A DNA stretch of 59,659 nt from positions 729-60,387 of the forward strand of contig CYKH01002117.1 in NCBI GenBank assembly GCA_001460835.1, given 5' to 3'. The translations under genes and the position numbers were made by a program. This document shows positions 57,769 through 59,659 of this stretch, one piece after another; positions within the stretch are counted from its first letter, which is position 1; every line of letters begins with the position of its first letter. The stretch comes from Bodo saltans. Taxonomy: Eukaryota > Euglenozoa > Kinetoplastea > Eubodonida > Bodonidae. Below the pieces are notes generated by a model. It was not told the DNA's origin and searched no databases. It saw only the letters and a program-made list of their open reading frames with translations.

Positions 57769-59061
57769 ATGTCGACGATTAGTGTGGATGACTCCATCTT
57801 CGTGACACGACGGCGCGTCTGCGTCGTCTCGGATGTTGAGGCCGGCGAGATACATGCGGTAAAGGCATATTTTTCCTGGTTAAATGGTCTGAGACTAAGT
57901 GCTTCGTCATCTTGTCCACTGGTTGACGTAGACGTGATCGACAGTGCTGTCAGTTGGAAGCCAACCGGTGCCAACACTCCCCTCTTCAGCCTCGCAGCCA
58001 AGGGCCTTTCTCGAGCTGCCTGCAAATGGAGAGATATGAACCATCCGGTTGCGTGGTCTCAACCGTTGTCGATAGCGTTGCCGCAACAACAAAATCAAAT
58101 TCAAACTCCCAATGAAGCATGGGGCTGGGCTCAACAGATCCCAGGAATGTTTCCTCTTTTGCCACTTTGCGGATACACATGTTGCATCACTGGTTTTATT
58201 TCTTCATCATCATCGACGTCGGCTGCTCAAGATGCTGACGGCTACAAAACGAAGTCGCTAATAACTCAGCGACTGGAGCAGCTTGGAGCCCACATGCAGC
58301 CTCGACTAGATCACTCCGTTGATGTCTTGTTGGTCCCGTGGCCTGATCTTGGCGAGATCACATCGGAACGCTGGACTGCCAAGGTACACTTCGCTATCAA
58401 GGCCGGCATCCCAGTGTTGTGCGCTGAGCAATTTGCTGTGATTGCAGGCTCAGGGGTACAACCCATGGAGGATCTTGTGAGGCTGTATGCATTGCCCCGA
58501 CGTGAAGAAATAGGAGGAAACACAACTGTCGAAACGAATGACGGCGATGGCGCAGTGACTACGAACCTGTTCGCAAACGAAGAGCCATTGTTAGACGATT
58601 TTTCATCCGCTGGACCCCGTCACCCTTCCCTCGTTGTAGAGCCACCATCAGCAAATCTGCCAGACGACCAGTTGATGGCACGTGAGTTATCTGATGAAGA
58701 GGTATTCGCCCTGTACACGCCAATGTGGGTCGTACTCTTTGGGATGACCATGGCTGAACAGCAAGCTGCGCGGCGACATCTGTCTCGATTGCATGATCTT
58801 CAGATCACCCAGCAGCCGGTGTTGACGAGCACCACAACACACATCGTCGTTGGCAAGGCCATAGAAGCAATTGCTCCTGTGAAGGGCAATCGTGACGCAC
58901 TAGAGCATTTTCTAACTCGAATTCATCGCTTGCCGCTCTCTCGCATCAAGACCAGTCAGTGGCTTGAGTCCCTCAGTGGTCTCGCGTTCACTACGATGCA
59001 TGTTCACTCTTTTCTAGCGGCAGCAGCGACGACGCTCGCACTGCGCCGCAGCTGCTGCTAA
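57769..59061 (+). CDS. BRCT-repeat protein, first frame segment
   Basis: The 430-residue frame holds a BRCT-like domain at about residues 130-220: YTCCITGFISSSS, then KSLITQRLEQLGAHMQPRLD, DVLLVPWPD, and AIKAGIPVLCAEQFAVIAG. A second lies at about 318-405: YTPMWVVLFGMTM, then LSRLHDLQITQQPVLTSTTT, HIVVGKAIEAIAP, and PLSRIKTSQWLESLSG. BRCT pairs bind phosphopeptides in DNA-damage and replication checkpoints; the arrangement is broadly TopBP1/Dpb11-like. An N-terminal segment (VCVVSDVEAGEIHAVKAYFS) may be another, poorer copy. The frame stops at 59061, immediately after a run that no longer looks like protein, and the coding sense resumes in another frame. See the next entry. Confidence 0.7.
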   Translation: MSTISVDDSIFVTRRRVCVVSDVEAGEIHAVKAYFSWLNGLRLSASSSCPLVDVDVIDSAVSWKPTGANTPLFSLAAKGLSRAACKWRDMNHPVAWSQPLSIALPQQQNQIQTPNEAWGWAQQIPGMFPLLPLCGYTCCITGFISSSSSTSAAQDADGYKTKSLITQRLEQLGAHMQPRLDHSVDVLLVPWPDLGEITSERWTAKVHFAIKAGIPVLCAEQFAVIAGSGVQPMEDLVRLYALPRREEIGGNTTVETNDGDGAVTTNLFANEEPLLDDFSSAGPRHPSLVVEPPSANLPDDQLMARELSDEEVFALYTPMWVVLFGMTMAEQQAARRHLSRLHDLQITQQPVLTSTTTHIVVGKAIEAIAPVKGNRDALEHFLTRIHRLPLSRIKTSQWLESLSGLAFTTMHVHSFLAAAATTLALRRSCC

Positions 59062-59659
59062 ATGGTTTCCTCGCACCATTGGCCGAGCAACATATTGAAT
59101 TGATCGCACCAAAGGCCAAGCACATGCATGCAAGCATTCGTACAGGAGATATTGCCGCAGAATTCGTTGAGGTGGGTGAAGACAAATCACTGCAGCAACA
59201 AGGGCATCCAACCGGACCTGTCAAGCCGGCATCAGGAATGCAACCCATTTTGCTTGTGAAGGAGCTCGCCGACCTGTTGCGGGGCATCTGGCCGCATCGC
59301 GTAGACGAGTTACAACCTCCAACGTCAGTTCTTGAAAACGCGAACTGCAACGATATGATGTCATCGCTTATGTCGGTAATGAAAAGTGAGTGCGCGGGAA
59401 ATAATATTTTTGATGGCATGACCTTTGTATGCCTTGAGGACGATGCCACGAAGTCGAAGCATGCAACTAGTGGTGAGAAGCTGGATGCGGATCACGGCAG
59501 CGACGAAAAGTGGAGTTTCGCACTTCATCGTCTTGCCGCTGTGCGCTTGATGATAAAATGCTGTGGAGGTACGCTACTGCGTAAAACAGAAAGTGAAATG
59601 CGAACGATGTTAGAAGAAGGTCACGAGTGGTTCCGATCAGCCACTGGGCAAACCAGTCT
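58968..59659 (+). CDS. BRCT-repeat protein, second frame segment, runs off the window
   Basis: The frame one base earlier than that of the preceding segment is open from just after a TGA at 58965 to the last base of the window. After about 59050 it reads as good protein, LLLNGFLAPLAEQHIELIAP. It reaches a new BRCT-like stretch, IFDGMTFVCLEDDA, and then RLAAVRLMIKCCGGTLL. It most likely continues the same gene, with the frame change somewhere in 58968-59058. No clear slippery heptamer was seen, so a one-base deletion, sequencing error or a pseudogene is likelier than programmed frameshifting. The 3' end is outside the window. Confidence 0.6.

Noticed and set aside
58968-59061. Programmed -1 ribosomal frameshift
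   Set aside because: No X XXY YYZ heptamer in the correct phase was found in the overlap; indel error or mutation is simpler.
1-59659. Bacterial operon or prophage interpretation of the one-strand array
   Set aside because: Axonemal dynein genes, Golgi type II enzymes, mitochondrial presequences and pyrimidine-AG spacers instead of Shine-Dalgarno sites indicate a eukaryote.
1-59659. CRISPR arrays, insertion sequences, retroelements, tRNA or rRNA genes
   Set aside because: No regularly spaced repeats, transposase or reverse-transcriptase motifs, or paired tRNA A/B boxes were noticed on reading either strand; a tRNAscan or Rfam run would be decisive.

Overview
This window looks like nuclear DNA of a kinetoplastid protist, most likely a free-living bodonid of the Bodo saltans type. 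That assignment is an inference. About 30 protein genes all lie on the + strand with no strand switch. They are intronless, use TAA, TAG and TGA as stops, and are separated mostly by 120-330 bases. Most gaps hold a pyrimidine-rich tract followed by an AG, as expected for spliced-leader trans-splicing of a polycistronic transcript. No tRNA, rRNA, transposon or CRISPR array was recognised. Motif-based names come from reading the translations by eye; no database search was run. Where a longest open frame ran upstream of a likely splice acceptor, the first ATG after the acceptor was taken as the start.

Layout. 1-9.2 kb: the 3' end of a leucine-rich-repeat gene, an RRM-RGG RNA-binding protein, a small membrane protein, unknown proteins (one with a U-box-like segment), and a zinc-finger/NYN-like protein with a probable mitochondrial presequence. 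9.3-14.4 kb: mitochondrial [2Fe-2S] ferredoxin, a tandem pair of GT61-type glycosyltransferases with homogenised catalytic domains, and a small, strongly codon-biased mitochondrial-type protein. 14.7-21.7 kb: a 2340-residue TEP1-like protein (TROVE, vWA-like, DUF4062, NACHT, WD40). 21.9-30.5 kb: axonemal dynein light chain p28/DNALI1, an IQ-motif protein, a coiled-coil protein, and a large protein with a divergent caspase-like domain.

30.7-35.8 kb: two probable mitochondrial helical-repeat proteins followed by an RluA-family pseudouridine synthase, possibly a small organellar RNA-metabolism neighbourhood. 36-45.7 kb: a four-span membrane protein, a beta-helix protein, an oversized diaminopimelate epimerase, and several unknown proteins. 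45.9-49.2 kb: a broken M1 aminopeptidase-like gene and a membrane J-domain protein. 49.5-59.66 kb: a very large protein with two degenerate nucleotidyl-cyclase homology domains, a PGPGxY protein, the dynein assembly factor DNAAF1/ODA7, and a BRCT-repeat gene that shifts frame and runs off the window.

Several genes (DNALI1, DNAAF1, PGPGxY, IQ and perhaps others) belong to the cilium. Another group (ferredoxin, NYN-like, helical-repeat pair, RluA, the 124-residue protein) looks mitochondrial. In kinetoplastids neighbouring genes need not share function, so these groupings are only suggestive. The items most worth follow-up are the caspase-like protein, the homogenised GT61 pair with its upstream mini-ORFs, the TEP1-like protein, the two disrupted genes, and the large DapF.
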